This document shows, piece by piece, positions 48,561 through 56,977 of a DNA stretch of 64,000 bases; within the stretch, counting starts at the first letter, position 1, and each line of letters opens with the position of its first letter. The stretch is taken from positions 11,836,001 to 11,900,000 of the forward strand of contig NZ_JAPNKC010000001.1 in NCBI RefSeq assembly GCF_026626705.1, in the 5' to 3' direction. This stretch comes from Pyxidicoccus sp. MSG2. Its GTDB lineage: Bacteria > Myxococcota > Myxococcia > Myxococcales > Myxococcaceae. The translations under genes and the position numbers were made by a program. The notes under the pieces were generated by a model. The model did not search any database and was not told where the DNA came from. It saw only the letters and a program-made list of their open reading frames with translations.

Positions 48561-50573
48561 ATGGCCGATCCGGGGGTGGAGACGACCAATGCGGGCCTCC
48601 GCCTGTGCGACTTCATCCTGGCGCGGCGGGCGGAGGTGCTGGCGGAGTGGGAGCGCCGCGTCCGCGCGTACTCCGTGGCCCGGCACCTGAGCGGCCCCGC
48701 GCTGAGGGGCCAGGTCTTCCAGTTGCTGGAGCGCATCTCCCACGTCGTCCGCGGCGTGAGCTCTGGGTACCCCGGGGCGCGCGAGCCCCTGGGAGACCTG
48801 CCAGACATCCATGCCCTGGAGCGACTGGTGACGGGCCATGACCCGCACATCGCCGCGCGCGAGCTGGGCGACCTGCGCGACACCATCCTCGCGCTGTGGG
48901 AGCGCGAGGCCGCCGGAGCCATCACCCTCCAGGAGGTGCGGCGGCTCGACCAGGCCATCGACGCACTGCTCGCCACCGTCACCGAGCGGCTGCGCCGCGG
49001 CGAGGCGCGGCTCCAGGCCATCCTCGACACGGCGGTGGACAGCATTCTCACCATCGACGACCAGGGCACCATCCTCGCCGTCAACGCGGCCACCCCGCGC
49101 ATCTTCGGCTACGGCCCGGAGGAGATGGAGGGGCGGAACATCCGCATGCTGATGGCCGAGCCGGACCGGAGCCAGCACGACACCTGCCTGAGCACCTGTG
49201 TGGGGAAGGGCCTCGGCCGCGAGGTGCTGGGGCAGCGCAAGGACGGGCAGGTGTTCCCCATGGAGCTGGCCGTCAGCGAGACGGTGTTCCCCGGGGGCCG
49301 CTTCTTCACCGGTATCGTCCGGGATATCTCCCGTCGCAAGACGGCGCAGCGGGCGCAGGCCCTGCTGCAGGAAGCGGGCACGCTGTTGGCGCAGTCGCTG
49401 GACGTGGAGTCCACTCTGCGCAGCCTGGCCCTGCTCGCGGTGACGCACCTGGCGGACTACTGCGCGGTGGATCTGCTGGGCGAGGACGGGCAGCTCCACC
49501 GGCAGGTGGTACGGGCGAAGGACCCGGCGCGGCAGTCGCTGGCGGACCGGCTCATGGATTTCACGCCCCGGCAGGGCTCGCGCAGTCCCGCCGCCAGCGT
49601 GCTGGAGACGGGACAGCCGGTGGCCACCGAGGCCGTCCCCGGGTGGCTGGACGCCATGACGCACGACGCGGAGCACCGGGCCGCGCTGGAGGCGCTCGCC
49701 CCGCGCTCCTCGGTCATCGTCCCGCTGGTGGCCCGGGGGCGGAGGCATGGCGTCCTCACCATGGCGTCCTCGGTGCCCGGCCGCATGTCCCTGCCCACCA
49801 TGCTGGAGATTGCGCACGCCGTGGCGGACTGCGCCGCCATCGCCATCGACAACGCCATCCTGCTGCGCGAGGCCCAGGACGCGGTGCGGATGCGCGAGGA
49901 CGTGGTGGCCATCGTCAGCCATGACCTGCGCAACCCGCTCAACGCCATCTCGCTGGCCTCGCTGTCGCTGCTGCGGCACGACCCGCTCACCGAGGCGCAG
50001 AGCCGGGGCTTGCGGCGCATCGTCTCCGCGGCGGACCGCGCACACCGGATGATTCGCGACCTGCTGGACTTCACCCAGGCGCGCGTGGGCGGAGCCATTC
50101 CCATCCACCCGCGCCCGGTGGACCTGCACGAGCTGACGCAGCGGGTGGTGGACGAGGTGCACCTGGCCAACCCCGGGCGCCGCATCTCCGTGGAGGTGCG
50201 GGGCGATGGGCGCGGCGATTGGGACGAGGACCGGCTGGCCCAGGTCATCACCAACCTGGTGGGCAACGCGCTCCAGCACAGTCCGGACGACGCGCCCGTG
50301 CGCGTGTCCTCGCGCGCGGAGGAGAGCGGAGTCTCACTGGGAGTCCACAACGTCGGCGCGCCCATTCCCCCGGCGCTGCTGCCCACCATCTTCGAGCCCT
50401 ACCGGCGAGGTCCCGCGGCCGCGCAAGGGCGGGGGAGCATCGGCCTCGGGCTCTACATCACCCGGCAGATCGTCCTCGGCCATGGAGGTCACATCGACGT
50501 GCGCTCTTCGGAAGAGGACGGCACCAGCTTCATCGTATGGCTGCCAAGGAGTCCGTCGCGCGTGGTGCAGTGA
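48561..50573 (+). CDS. Cytosolic sensor histidine kinase, RsbRD-like + PAS + GAF
   Basis: A 670-residue soluble sensor. The N-terminal helical domain (about 1-150) resembles RsbR/RsbRD N-terminal globins or sensor helices, as in CDFILARRAEVLAEWE. PAS (about 155-275, ILTIDDQGTILAVN; FGYGPEEMEG) is followed by GAF (about 290-430, AVTHLADYCAVDL). HisKA has VSHDLRNPLNAIS (His near 455), and HATPase_c has NLVGNALQHSP, FEPYRRG and GLGLYITRQI. It has no TM. No response regulator is adjacent. A chemoreceptor gene follows by 98 nt in the same direction. Signals are unknown. Confidence 0.9.
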   Translation: MADPGVETTNAGLRLCDFILARRAEVLAEWERRVRAYSVARHLSGPALRGQVFQLLERISHVVRGVSSGYPGAREPLGDLPDIHALERLVTGHDPHIAARELGDLRDTILALWEREAAGAITLQEVRRLDQAIDALLATVTERLRRGEARLQAILDTAVDSILTIDDQGTILAVNAATPRIFGYGPEEMEGRNIRMLMAEPDRSQHDTCLSTCVGKGLGREVLGQRKDGQVFPMELAVSETVFPGGRFFTGIVRDISRRKTAQRAQALLQEAGTLLAQSLDVESTLRSLALLAVTHLADYCAVDLLGEDGQLHRQVVRAKDPARQSLADRLMDFTPRQGSRSPAASVLETGQPVATEAVPGWLDAMTHDAEHRAALEALAPRSSVIVPLVARGRRHGVLTMASSVPGRMSLPTMLEIAHAVADCAAIAIDNAILLREAQDAVRMREDVVAIVSHDLRNPLNAISLASLSLLRHDPLTEAQSRGLRRIVSAADRAHRMIRDLLDFTQARVGGAIPIHPRPVDLHELTQRVVDEVHLANPGRRISVEVRGDGRGDWDEDRLAQVITNLVGNALQHSPDDAPVRVSSRAEESGVSLGVHNVGAPIPPALLPTIFEPYRRGPAAAQGRGSIGLGLYITRQIVLGHGGHIDVRSSEEDGTSFIVWLPRSPSRVVQ

Positions 50574-50671
50574 CGTCGGGGTGCCAGGAGACTTCGCGCG
50601 TCTACGTACTCTCCCGCATGCGTGGAGGTGGGGTTGCACGCTCGGAGCGGCGGCACCCAGACTGTGCCCGG

Positions 50672-52204
50672 ATGCGAATCTCCCTCACGCAGAAGATCAC
50701 CCTCGCGCCGCTGCTGGTGGCGCTCTTCTTCACGCTCCTGTCGTTCGGCTACACCGTGCCCCGCATGCGCCAGTCCTTCGAGGACCAGGGCCGCGAGCTG
50801 GGCGCGGCGGTGCCCACGGCGCTGGCCTCCACGCTGACGGGGCAACTGCGAGGCAAGGACCCGGCGGCGGTGCAGGCCACGCTGGACACCGTGGCCCGTG
50901 AAGGGAAGCTGGCCTATGTGGCGGTGGTGGACGCGAAGGGTGACCTGACGGCGGTGGCGGGCCGGCACACGCAGACGCTCCGCGACCACCACGAGCAGTT
51001 GGCGAAGGCCGCGAATGGAAGCGCGCTGATGTCGGGCGGCTCGGAGCTGCTGGACATGAACGCACCCATTCCGGGTGGGCTCGGAGTGGTCCACGTGGGC
51101 TTCAACCGCACGGAGGCGCGGGACAGGGTGGAGGACATCCTGGGCAACCTGCGCCTGGTGCTCCTGGGCGCGTTGGTGGTGCTCACGGCGGTGGCGTTCG
51201 CGCTGAGCCGCCGCATCGTCGCGCCGCTGAACCAGCTCACCGCGGCGGTGCGGCGCATCGCCGAGCACGGTGACCTGCGTGAGTCCGTGCACATCAACTC
51301 CACGGACGAGGTGGGGCAACTGGCGCGCGCCGTCGGCATGCTGGTGGGCAAGCTGAAGGAGCTGTTGCACCAGCTCCAGGCGTCCACGGAGCTCTTGAGC
51401 GACTCGGTGACGGGGCTCAACGAGTCCTCCGATCAGCAGAACCAGATGGTCTCCCGCAGCGCCGCGGCCCTCCAGGAGACGCAGGTGACGGCGCAGGAGA
51501 TCCGCCAGACGGCGCTGATGGCGTCGGACTCGGCCGAGTCCGTCATCCAGGTGACCGAGCGCGCCGAGTCCCTGCGGCGCACCGGCGAGGAGGCCATCGC
51601 CGCGAGCATCGAGGGCCTGGTGGACCTGCGTGCGCAGGTGGAGCAGATCGCCGAGCGCATCATGTCGCTGGGCGAGCGCACGCAGCAGATCAGCGGAATC
51701 ACGGAGACGGTGAAGGATCTGGCGGACCAGTCCCACCTGCTGGCGGTCAACGCGGCGATTGAAGCAGCGCGCTCGGGTGAGCACGGCAAGGGCTTCGCGG
51801 TGGTGGCGCGGGAGATTCGCGCCCTGGCGGACCAGTCCATCCGGGCGACGAAGCAGGTGCGGGCGATTCTCTCGGACATCAGCGAGGCCATCGCCGGCAC
51901 GGTGGACATCACCGCGGCGGGCACCCAGCGCATGGAAGCGGGCCTGACGCAGGTGCGCACGTCCGGGGACACGCTGCGGCAGCTCACCGGCATCGTCCAG
52001 GACAGCACCACTTCCGCGCGGCAGATTGCGCGGACGGTGAGCCAGCAGGCCACCGGCATCGAGCAGATCTTCACCGCCGTCAACGAGCTGAACACGCTGA
52101 TGGGCGACACGGTGAAGCGCATCTCCAACACCAGCGACGCGGCGGTGTCCCTGAAGATGCTCTCCGAGCGCGTGTCCCAGGTAGTGCGGGCCTACCGCGT
52201 CTGA
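50672..52204 (+). CDS. Methyl-accepting chemotaxis protein
   Basis: A 510-residue membrane chemoreceptor. TM1 is about 9-29. A small periplasmic domain of about 130 residues follows, and TM2 is about 165-185 (LLGALVVLTAVAFALS). A HAMP domain follows, then the signalling domain with the conserved hairpin tip EAARSGEHGKGFAVVAREIR and flanking coiled-coil helices. It ends without the usual C-terminal pentapeptide for CheR. The ATG at 50672 starts the TM1 helix. No che genes are adjacent. Such receptors may serve motility or non-motility pathways in myxobacteria. Confidence 0.93.
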   Translation: MRISLTQKITLAPLLVALFFTLLSFGYTVPRMRQSFEDQGRELGAAVPTALASTLTGQLRGKDPAAVQATLDTVAREGKLAYVAVVDAKGDLTAVAGRHTQTLRDHHEQLAKAANGSALMSGGSELLDMNAPIPGGLGVVHVGFNRTEARDRVEDILGNLRLVLLGALVVLTAVAFALSRRIVAPLNQLTAAVRRIAEHGDLRESVHINSTDEVGQLARAVGMLVGKLKELLHQLQASTELLSDSVTGLNESSDQQNQMVSRSAAALQETQVTAQEIRQTALMASDSAESVIQVTERAESLRRTGEEAIAASIEGLVDLRAQVEQIAERIMSLGERTQQISGITETVKDLADQSHLLAVNAAIEAARSGEHGKGFAVVAREIRALADQSIRATKQVRAILSDISEAIAGTVDITAAGTQRMEAGLTQVRTSGDTLRQLTGIVQDSTTSARQIARTVSQQATGIEQIFTAVNELNTLMGDTVKRISNTSDAAVSLKMLSERVSQVVRAYRV

Positions 52205-52208
52205 CGTT

Positions 52209-53750
52209 TCAGCCCTCGCCGTCGCCCGAGCGCGCCTGGGCCAGCGCGGGCGCGGGACGGAGTCGGGGCAGCAGCCGGGACGCCATTTCCCCCACGGAGC
52301 GCACCGGCTGGGCCCCGGGCTCGAGGATGCGCGCGGCGAGCAGGCCCGCGCCCAGCCGGGCCACGGAGGACAGCACGAACAGCACGTGCAGGTTCACCCA
52401 CTCGTGGCCGGCCAGCATGAACTGCCGCGGCAGGGCGGCGGCGATGGCGCCCCCCACGGCGGCGGCGGCGGAGTACGCGAGCCCGCCCGCGGTGGCGAAG
52501 GCGGCGAGGTAGAAGGGCCGGCCCTTGCGCGGGGCCACGGTGAGGGGCAGCGCGAAGATGGCCAGGCCATGGCCGCTCCACAGCGAGCCGGCCAGCAGCA
52601 CGTCGAACAGGAGTGGCCACAAGGTGCCCGCGGACGGCAGGAGCCACAGCACGGGGATGGTGCTGATGCCCAGCGAGCACGCCATCAGCACCGGCTGTGC
52701 GCCCACCTTGTCAATCATCTTCCCCCACAGCGGCGCGGTGAGGATGCGCACCCCCGCCACCGCCGCGGCGTGCAGCGCCATGATGACGAAGGTCATCTTG
52801 AGGTTCTGCAGGCTGTGCAGCGCGAAGAAGGGCGCGGACACGCCCACCGCCGCGTTCCACGCCATCTGGTAGCCCAGCACGCGCCGCGCCGTCGGGTCCT
52901 TCAGCGGCACCAGCGCGCCCTTCAATTCCAGTCGTGGCGTGGTGCCCGGAGGGGCCGGGTCGTGCTGAGTGGCCATCAGCAGCGTCGTCACCACACCCAT
53001 GACACAGGCGCCCAGGGCGAGCAGGGGCAGCCCCAGGCCCACGCCTCCGGGCATCCGCAGCCTGTCCATGAGGAGGCCCGCGGCGAGCGAGGCAACCGTG
53101 CCCGCCAGCGTGGTGAGCGCGGTGCGCCGGCCGAAGAAGCGGCCCCGCACGGAGCGCGGCACCAGTTCCCCCATCCACGCCACCCATGCGTTGTTGCCCA
53201 CCACGCCCAGCAGCGCGGACCCGCCGGCCACCGCCAGAAGCAGGTGCTGCTGTGCGGGGAACGTCAATCCCAGCCACGGCATCACGGCCAGGGGGAACAA
53301 CACCAGACGCGACAGGCACACCGCGGTGAGTGCCACCCGGCGGTGCCCGAAGGTGGACGTCAGCCACGCCGCGGGGAACTGCACGAACTGGGCGAAGAAG
53401 GGCAGGGCGGTCATCACCCCGACGAGGAACGGCCCCAGCTCGAGCGCAATGGCCCAGGCCGTGAGCACCGTGGCGCCCGCGCACGCGGTGAATACCTCCG
53501 CGAACATGCCCTCCACCACCGAGGCGCCCATGCTGCGCCGCAGCCGGCCGGTGGCCCGGGTGGAGCCGGGGCCCGGCCCGTCCGCCGGAGGCGCGCCCAG
53601 CAGCGGCGCGGAGGAGCCCGGCAGCGACGAGCCCGGGCGGAACAGCGGGACGGCGGTGGCGAGCGAGGCGAAGCTGCTCAGGACGTGGCGGCGGAAGGTT
53701 GCGGCGGGGCTCAACGGGTTCCTTCTTCGAAGAGCGACGGGGCCCTTCAT
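52209..53750 (-). CDS. MFS transporter
   Basis: A protein of about 513 residues with about 12 TM segments after an unusually long, Pro/Gly-rich N-terminus of roughly 75 residues. TM1 region: TACAGATVLTAWAIALELG. The inter-half loop is at about 270-290, and the C-terminus is basic. The conserved MFS loop is GRRTALTTLAG-like after TM4. Two starts are possible: ATG 53750 or GTG 53759, with GGGAGG between 3 and 12 nt away from them. The substrate cannot be inferred. It is divergent from the polyprenyl synthase operon and shares that regulatory region. Confidence 0.88.
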   Translation of the reverse strand: MKGPVALRRRNPLSPAATFRRHVLSSFASLATAVPLFRPGSSLPGSSAPLLGAPPADGPGPGSTRATGRLRRSMGASVVEGMFAEVFTACAGATVLTAWAIALELGPFLVGVMTALPFFAQFVQFPAAWLTSTFGHRRVALTAVCLSRLVLFPLAVMPWLGLTFPAQQHLLLAVAGGSALLGVVGNNAWVAWMGELVPRSVRGRFFGRRTALTTLAGTVASLAAGLLMDRLRMPGGVGLGLPLLALGACVMGVVTTLLMATQHDPAPPGTTPRLELKGALVPLKDPTARRVLGYQMAWNAAVGVSAPFFALHSLQNLKMTFVIMALHAAAVAGVRILTAPLWGKMIDKVGAQPVLMACSLGISTIPVLWLLPSAGTLWPLLFDVLLAGSLWSGHGLAIFALPLTVAPRKGRPFYLAAFATAGGLAYSAAAAVGGAIAAALPRQFMLAGHEWVNLHVLFVLSSVARLGAGLLAARILEPGAQPVRSVGEMASRLLPRLRPAPALAQARSGDGEG

Positions 53751-53884
53751 CTGTCGCACAGCCCTCCCGGCCCCTCAATCCGCCCCCGGGTGAACCCCGC
53801 GCGCACGGCTGCCCTCCATGCGGGCGCAGGCCACATGTCCCACCCCGCCTGCCCGCCTGGAGGGGGCCGCTGGATTCAGGTGCA

Positions 53885-53911
53885 GTTCACGCGGTCTTGA
53901 ACTATATGAAC
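53885..53911 (+). promoter_or_regulatory. Operator-like GTTCA/TGAAC elements before the polyprenyl synthase operon
   Basis: GTTCA and TGAAC, separated by 8 nt, form a dyad, and a second TGAAC follows after 4 nt (TATA). The cluster lies 20 nt before the ATG, so a bound regulator would block transcription. A MarR/GbsR-like gene sits in the same operon, which makes autoregulation plausible but unproven. Confidence 0.3.
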
Positions 53912-53930
53912 GGGCGAGGAGACGGCGCAC

Positions 53931-54929
53931 ATGGACCTGGCTCGTGAGCTGACGGACTTTCTGGGGGCGGTGGAGCAGCGGCTTGGGAGCACGCTCGTGG
54001 ACGGCAACGCCGGTCCGGACGTGAAGGGCGACACCCTCATGGAGGCAGCCCGTCACCTGTGCCTGGGCAGCGGCGGCAAGCGGGCGCGTCCCATGCTGGT
54101 GCGGCTGTTCGGCGGCGCCGTGGGCGTGAAGCCGGAGCGACTGGTGGACGTGGCCGTCGCCTCGGAGCTCATCCACTCCGCCAGCCTCCTGCACGACGAC
54201 GTGGTGGACGCGGGCATGTTCCGCCGCGGCCGGCCCACGGTGAATGCGCGCTGGGGCAACATCGTGGCGGTGATGAGCGGTGACCTCATCCTCTCCACCG
54301 GCCTGCACCAGCTGTCCATGCTGGACGCGCGCCTGACGCGCAGCGCGCTCTCCGTCGTCGCCGAGATGACCCGCGCCGCCATCGCCGAGGTCGAGGCCCG
54401 TGGCGACCTGGACCTGCCGCTCAACCGGTTGCGCTTCATCGCCGAGGGCAAGACGGGCTCGCTGTTCGGTTGGTGCGGCAACGCCGCGGCCACGCTCTCG
54501 GACAACCCGGAGGCCGTGGAGCGCTTCGACGGCTTCGGCCGCCACCTGGGGGTGGCCTTCCAGATTGCCGACGACATCCGCGACATCCTCGGCACGGACG
54601 TGGGCAAGCCGCGCTACGCGGACGTGCACTCGCGCACGCCGTCCATGCCCATCCTCCTGGCGGTGGCCAAGGAGGAGTCCCTGCGCCGCAAGCTGAAGGA
54701 CGCCTGGGCGTTCTCCACGATTACGCCCGAGCGCACGAAGGAGATTGGCGCGGCCATCGAGGCCACGGGCGCGGTGGAGGCGGCCATGGCGCGGATGAAC
54801 GTGGAGATTGAAGCGGCGCTCGACAAGCTGGGCCACTTCGCCAGCGACCCGGCCGGCGCGGAGCTGGTGGGCTGGGCGCGGAAGCTGTCGGCCGGCATCG
54901 CCGAGCAGGTCCAGGGACGCGCTGCATGA
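53931..54929 (+). CDS. Polyprenyl (isoprenoid) diphosphate synthase
   Basis: A 332-residue trans-prenyltransferase chain-elongating DMAPP/FPP-type substrates with IPP. The first Asp-rich motif is LLHDDVVDAG (DDxxD) near 85, preceded by GSGGKRARP with substrate-binding Lys/Arg near 50. The second is IADDIRDILGTD near 215. No signal or TM. GAGGAGA lies about 9 nt before the ATG. The product chain length cannot be judged reliably. Its stop overlaps the start of the regulator gene (ATGA). The gene may supply quinone side chains or terpenoid precursors. Confidence 0.93.
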   Translation: MDLARELTDFLGAVEQRLGSTLVDGNAGPDVKGDTLMEAARHLCLGSGGKRARPMLVRLFGGAVGVKPERLVDVAVASELIHSASLLHDDVVDAGMFRRGRPTVNARWGNIVAVMSGDLILSTGLHQLSMLDARLTRSALSVVAEMTRAAIAEVEARGDLDLPLNRLRFIAEGKTGSLFGWCGNAAATLSDNPEAVERFDGFGRHLGVAFQIADDIRDILGTDVGKPRYADVHSRTPSMPILLAVAKEESLRRKLKDAWAFSTITPERTKEIGAAIEATGAVEAAMARMNVEIEAALDKLGHFASDPAGAELVGWARKLSAGIAEQVQGRAA

Positions 54930-55522
54930 AGGGCTACCTGTGGACGGGGGCGCCCGGGAGCCCGACATCCGAGGAGCCAGCGCAGGAGGGAAAGCTGGCA
55001 CCGTGGGAGGCCATCGCGGTGGACGCGGTGGGCAATGTCATCGAGTTCTGGGGCTTCAAGCGCAACCAGGGCCGGGTGTGGGCCCTGCTGTATCTGCGGG
55101 GAGAGCCCCTGACCGCGGGAGAAATCGAGCGCGAGCTGGACCTGTCCAAGGGCGGCGTGTCGATGCTGCTCAGGGATCTGGAGCGCTGGGGGGTCATCCA
55201 GCGGGTGCGCCTGCCGCAGGACTCGGCGTGGCGCTACGCGGCGGAGACGGACCTGGTGCGGATGGTGACGCACGTCATCGAGGAGCGCGAGGCGGGCTTT
55301 GTGGCGCGCATCCGCGCGGACCTGGCGGAGGCGCGGCGGCTGGCGCAGTCGGTGACCGGCGTACCCGGCGAGCGGCTGGCCCGGCTGGAGAAGATGACCA
55401 CGCTGGCCGAGCACGTGGAGCGCGCGCTGCGGCTGTTCATCAAGACGTCGCGGCTGGACGTGTCCGGCGTGCTCGCCGTGTTCCGTGACGAGGCGGGCTC
55501 GCCGCGCCGGGAAAAACGCTAG
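54926..55522 (+). CDS. GbsR/MarR-like transcriptional regulator
   Basis: A 198-residue winged-helix protein. VIEFWGFKRNQGRVWALLYL near 30-50 leads into the DNA-binding helix LDLSKGGVSMLLRDLERWG near 76-94. The wing and RVRLPQDSAWRYA follow, then a C-terminal dimer helix region. The pattern is close to GbsR-type regulators. The start overlaps the polyprenyl synthase stop as ATGA, so the two are co-translated. Its target may be the operon itself and the divergent MFS gene, but this is inference. The ligand is unknown. Confidence 0.85.
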   Translation: MKGYLWTGAPGSPTSEEPAQEGKLAPWEAIAVDAVGNVIEFWGFKRNQGRVWALLYLRGEPLTAGEIERELDLSKGGVSMLLRDLERWGVIQRVRLPQDSAWRYAAETDLVRMVTHVIEEREAGFVARIRADLAEARRLAQSVTGVPGERLARLEKMTTLAEHVERALRLFIKTSRLDVSGVLAVFRDEAGSPRREKR

Positions 55523-55534
55523 AAGGGGCGGACC

Positions 55535-56056
55535 ATGGACTCGCACTACGACCAGGTGATGAAGGCGCGCGAGGGGGCGGACCCTTCGGCCACGCGCCTG
55601 TATTTCGCGTACTCCACCATCCTGGACCGCGCCGCCTTCGACGAGTGGAAGCAGCAGCACAGCTACGGCTTCTTCGAATTGCCCGAGGGGCGGCTGGCGG
55701 AGGCGGTGGACGTGGACCTCGTCTACGACTTCCCGTCGCGTTGGTGGGGCGGGCGGGTGGCGGGGCTTGCGGACGCGGCGGGTGGCAAGGTGTATGGGCG
55801 CTTGTTCGAGATTCGCGGCCAGGACTGGCCCATCGTCCAGCACAAGGAAGGCTTCGTGACGGGGATGTGCGTGGAGCGCCCCGTGCACGTGCGCGTGGAC
55901 GGCCAGGAGGTGGAGGCCACGGCGTTCGTCACGAATCCGCGGCGCGCCTCGCAGGACGGCCCGGTGAGCCCGCGCTTCGTGGAGGCGCTGGTGCGCGGCG
56001 CCCAGGCAGCGGGCCTGCCCGCGGAGTACGTGGAGCGGCTGAAGCGCGGCGCGTAG
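55535..56056 (+). CDS. Gamma-glutamylcyclotransferase-fold protein
   Basis: A 173-residue protein with the GGCT-like beta-barrel fold: LYFAYSTILDRAAF near 22 in place of the common YFAYGSNL, then VDLVYDFPSRWW, GKVYGRLFEI and HKEGFVTGM. The family cyclises gamma-glutamyl groups or trims gamma-glutamyl peptides, but the catalytic Glu cannot be placed with certainty. No signal peptide. It follows the regulator gene by 12 nt and is likely part of the same operon. The substrate is unknown. Confidence 0.8.
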   Translation: MDSHYDQVMKAREGADPSATRLYFAYSTILDRAAFDEWKQQHSYGFFELPEGRLAEAVDVDLVYDFPSRWWGGRVAGLADAAGGKVYGRLFEIRGQDWPIVQHKEGFVTGMCVERPVHVRVDGQEVEATAFVTNPRRASQDGPVSPRFVEALVRGAQAAGLPAEYVERLKRGA

Positions 56057-56141
56057 CTCCCAGCCGACACGGTGTGCTGGCCGACAGCGCTGCGCCCCGG
56101 GCTTCCCAAGAGCCCGGGGATGCGCAGGTTCTTCCCCGCCC

Positions 56142-56237
56142 ATGTTCTTCTTCTTCTCGAACAAGCTCGGCTGCCTCGGCAGCATCGCCGTCTCCGCTGC
56201 CCTGAGCGCGGTGCTCTACTTCCTCTTCATGCGCTGA
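56142..56237 (+). CDS. Possible 31-residue membrane microprotein
   Basis: MFFFFSNKLGCLGSIAVSAA is followed by a second hydrophobic part ending FLFMR. The chain is almost all hydrophobic and is likely one TM helix. The reading frame is closed and G/C-rich codons are used. No clear ribosome site lies upstream. Similar tiny hydrophobic proteins occur in myxobacteria, as I recall. It lies 86 nt after the GGCT-fold gene. Moderate to low confidence that it is translated. Confidence 0.45.
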   Translation: MFFFFSNKLGCLGSIAVSAALSAVLYFLFMR

Positions 56238-56250
56238 AGGGCCCGCCGGC

Positions 56251-56460
56251 TCACGGCTCGCCGTGCCAGAGGTCCTCGGAGTCCTCGTCGCCCAGCGGGT
56301 GGACCGTCACCACGCTTCCGTCCTTGTCGGGTGTGCTGCGGACCTGCTCCGCCTCGGCCGGAGTGTGAGGCGCCCGCTCGGAGAAGTTGTCGTTCTGGAG
56401 GTGACGCTGGCGCTGCTCGCTCGTCCCTCCGTAGCCCTCGACGATCTTCTTCTTCGCCAT
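56251..56460 (-). CDS. Small hypothetical protein, 69 residues
   Basis: MAKKKIVEGYGGTSEQRQRH begins a hydrophilic, charged 69-residue protein without Cys or TM, ending DLWHGEP. A strong GGAGG...GGGAG ribosome site lies just before the ATG. It converges with the microprotein gene, with 13 nt between the stop codons. No family is recognised. The charge pattern suggests a disordered or nucleic-acid-associated small protein. Confidence 0.7.
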   Translation of the reverse strand: MAKKKIVEGYGGTSEQRQRHLQNDNFSERAPHTPAEAEQVRSTPDKDGSVVTVHPLGDEDSEDLWHGEP

Positions 56461-56591
56461 CTCCCTGCCTCCTGCTCCGGGTGGAGCATCAAGCCCAACG
56501 CTGGGGGCGAGGGGAGGGGGAAGCAAGCGATGCCCGGCGCGCGCCCGCCACTGCAACCGCAGGGCAGGCGAGCGACCTCCATCCAAATGAA

Positions 56592-56766
56592 GTGCCGTGC
56601 CTACATGAACGTGTCTTCAGTCTGTCGCCGCTGATCGCAATTCGGGACGGAACGGGCTTTCAGTGATTGGCACTGAAATTGCGGACTGTCGTGCCTACAT
56701 GAACACCTCTTCAGTCAATCCAGACGTAGCTCCGGACGTGCCGTGCCTACATGAACGGGTCTTCAG
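56592..56766 (+). repeat. Three 29-bp repeats plus one degenerate copy
   Basis: Copies at 56592-56620, 56686-56714 and 56738-56766 share (GTGCC)GTGCCTACATGAACNNNTCTTCAG. A degenerate copy ends at 56663. End-to-end spacings are 43, 51 and 52 nt, so the interval is not constant and the intervening segments are short. The copies are direct, not inverted. The remaining sequence of the gap up to the protease gene shows no gene; it contains the hairpin and A+T-rich segment listed separately. Confidence 0.7.
56658..56678. promoter_or_regulatory. Perfect 8-bp inverted repeat inside the repeat patch
   Basis: TTTCAGTG and CACTGAAA are separated by 5 nt (ATTGG). The left arm overlaps the end of the degenerate repeat copy. 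It could be an operator or a short hairpin. Confidence 0.4.
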
Positions 56767-56870
56767 CTATTTTTCCACCCTCGACGACTCAATTATATAT
56801 CAATCAGTAGTATGTTGATTCAGATGGCTTGTCTGTTTTGTGTTTTATTTGTATGTATTTTATTGAGCCA
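56767..56870. other. A+T-rich island upstream of the M4 protease gene
   Basis: By my count about one third G+C over roughly 100 nt, in strong contrast to its neighbours, with runs such as AATTATATATC and TTTTATTTG. It holds no credible gene. It probably contains the protease promoter, or it may be a remnant of foreign DNA next to the repeats. Confidence 0.6.
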
Positions 56871-56977
56871 CTGTGACGCCGTGCGTCCATGCGGCGAGGG
56901 TCTCCGGCAATCCAGATCTATGTCGGAATCCTGGGATACTCTCCCCGTCGCATCCACCCTCACGGACGGGGAAGACC

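Noticed and set aside
56592..56766. CRISPR array
   Set aside because: The repeats share only about 29 nt with short, uneven intervals (43-52 nt end to end), one copy is degenerate, and no cas gene lies in the window.
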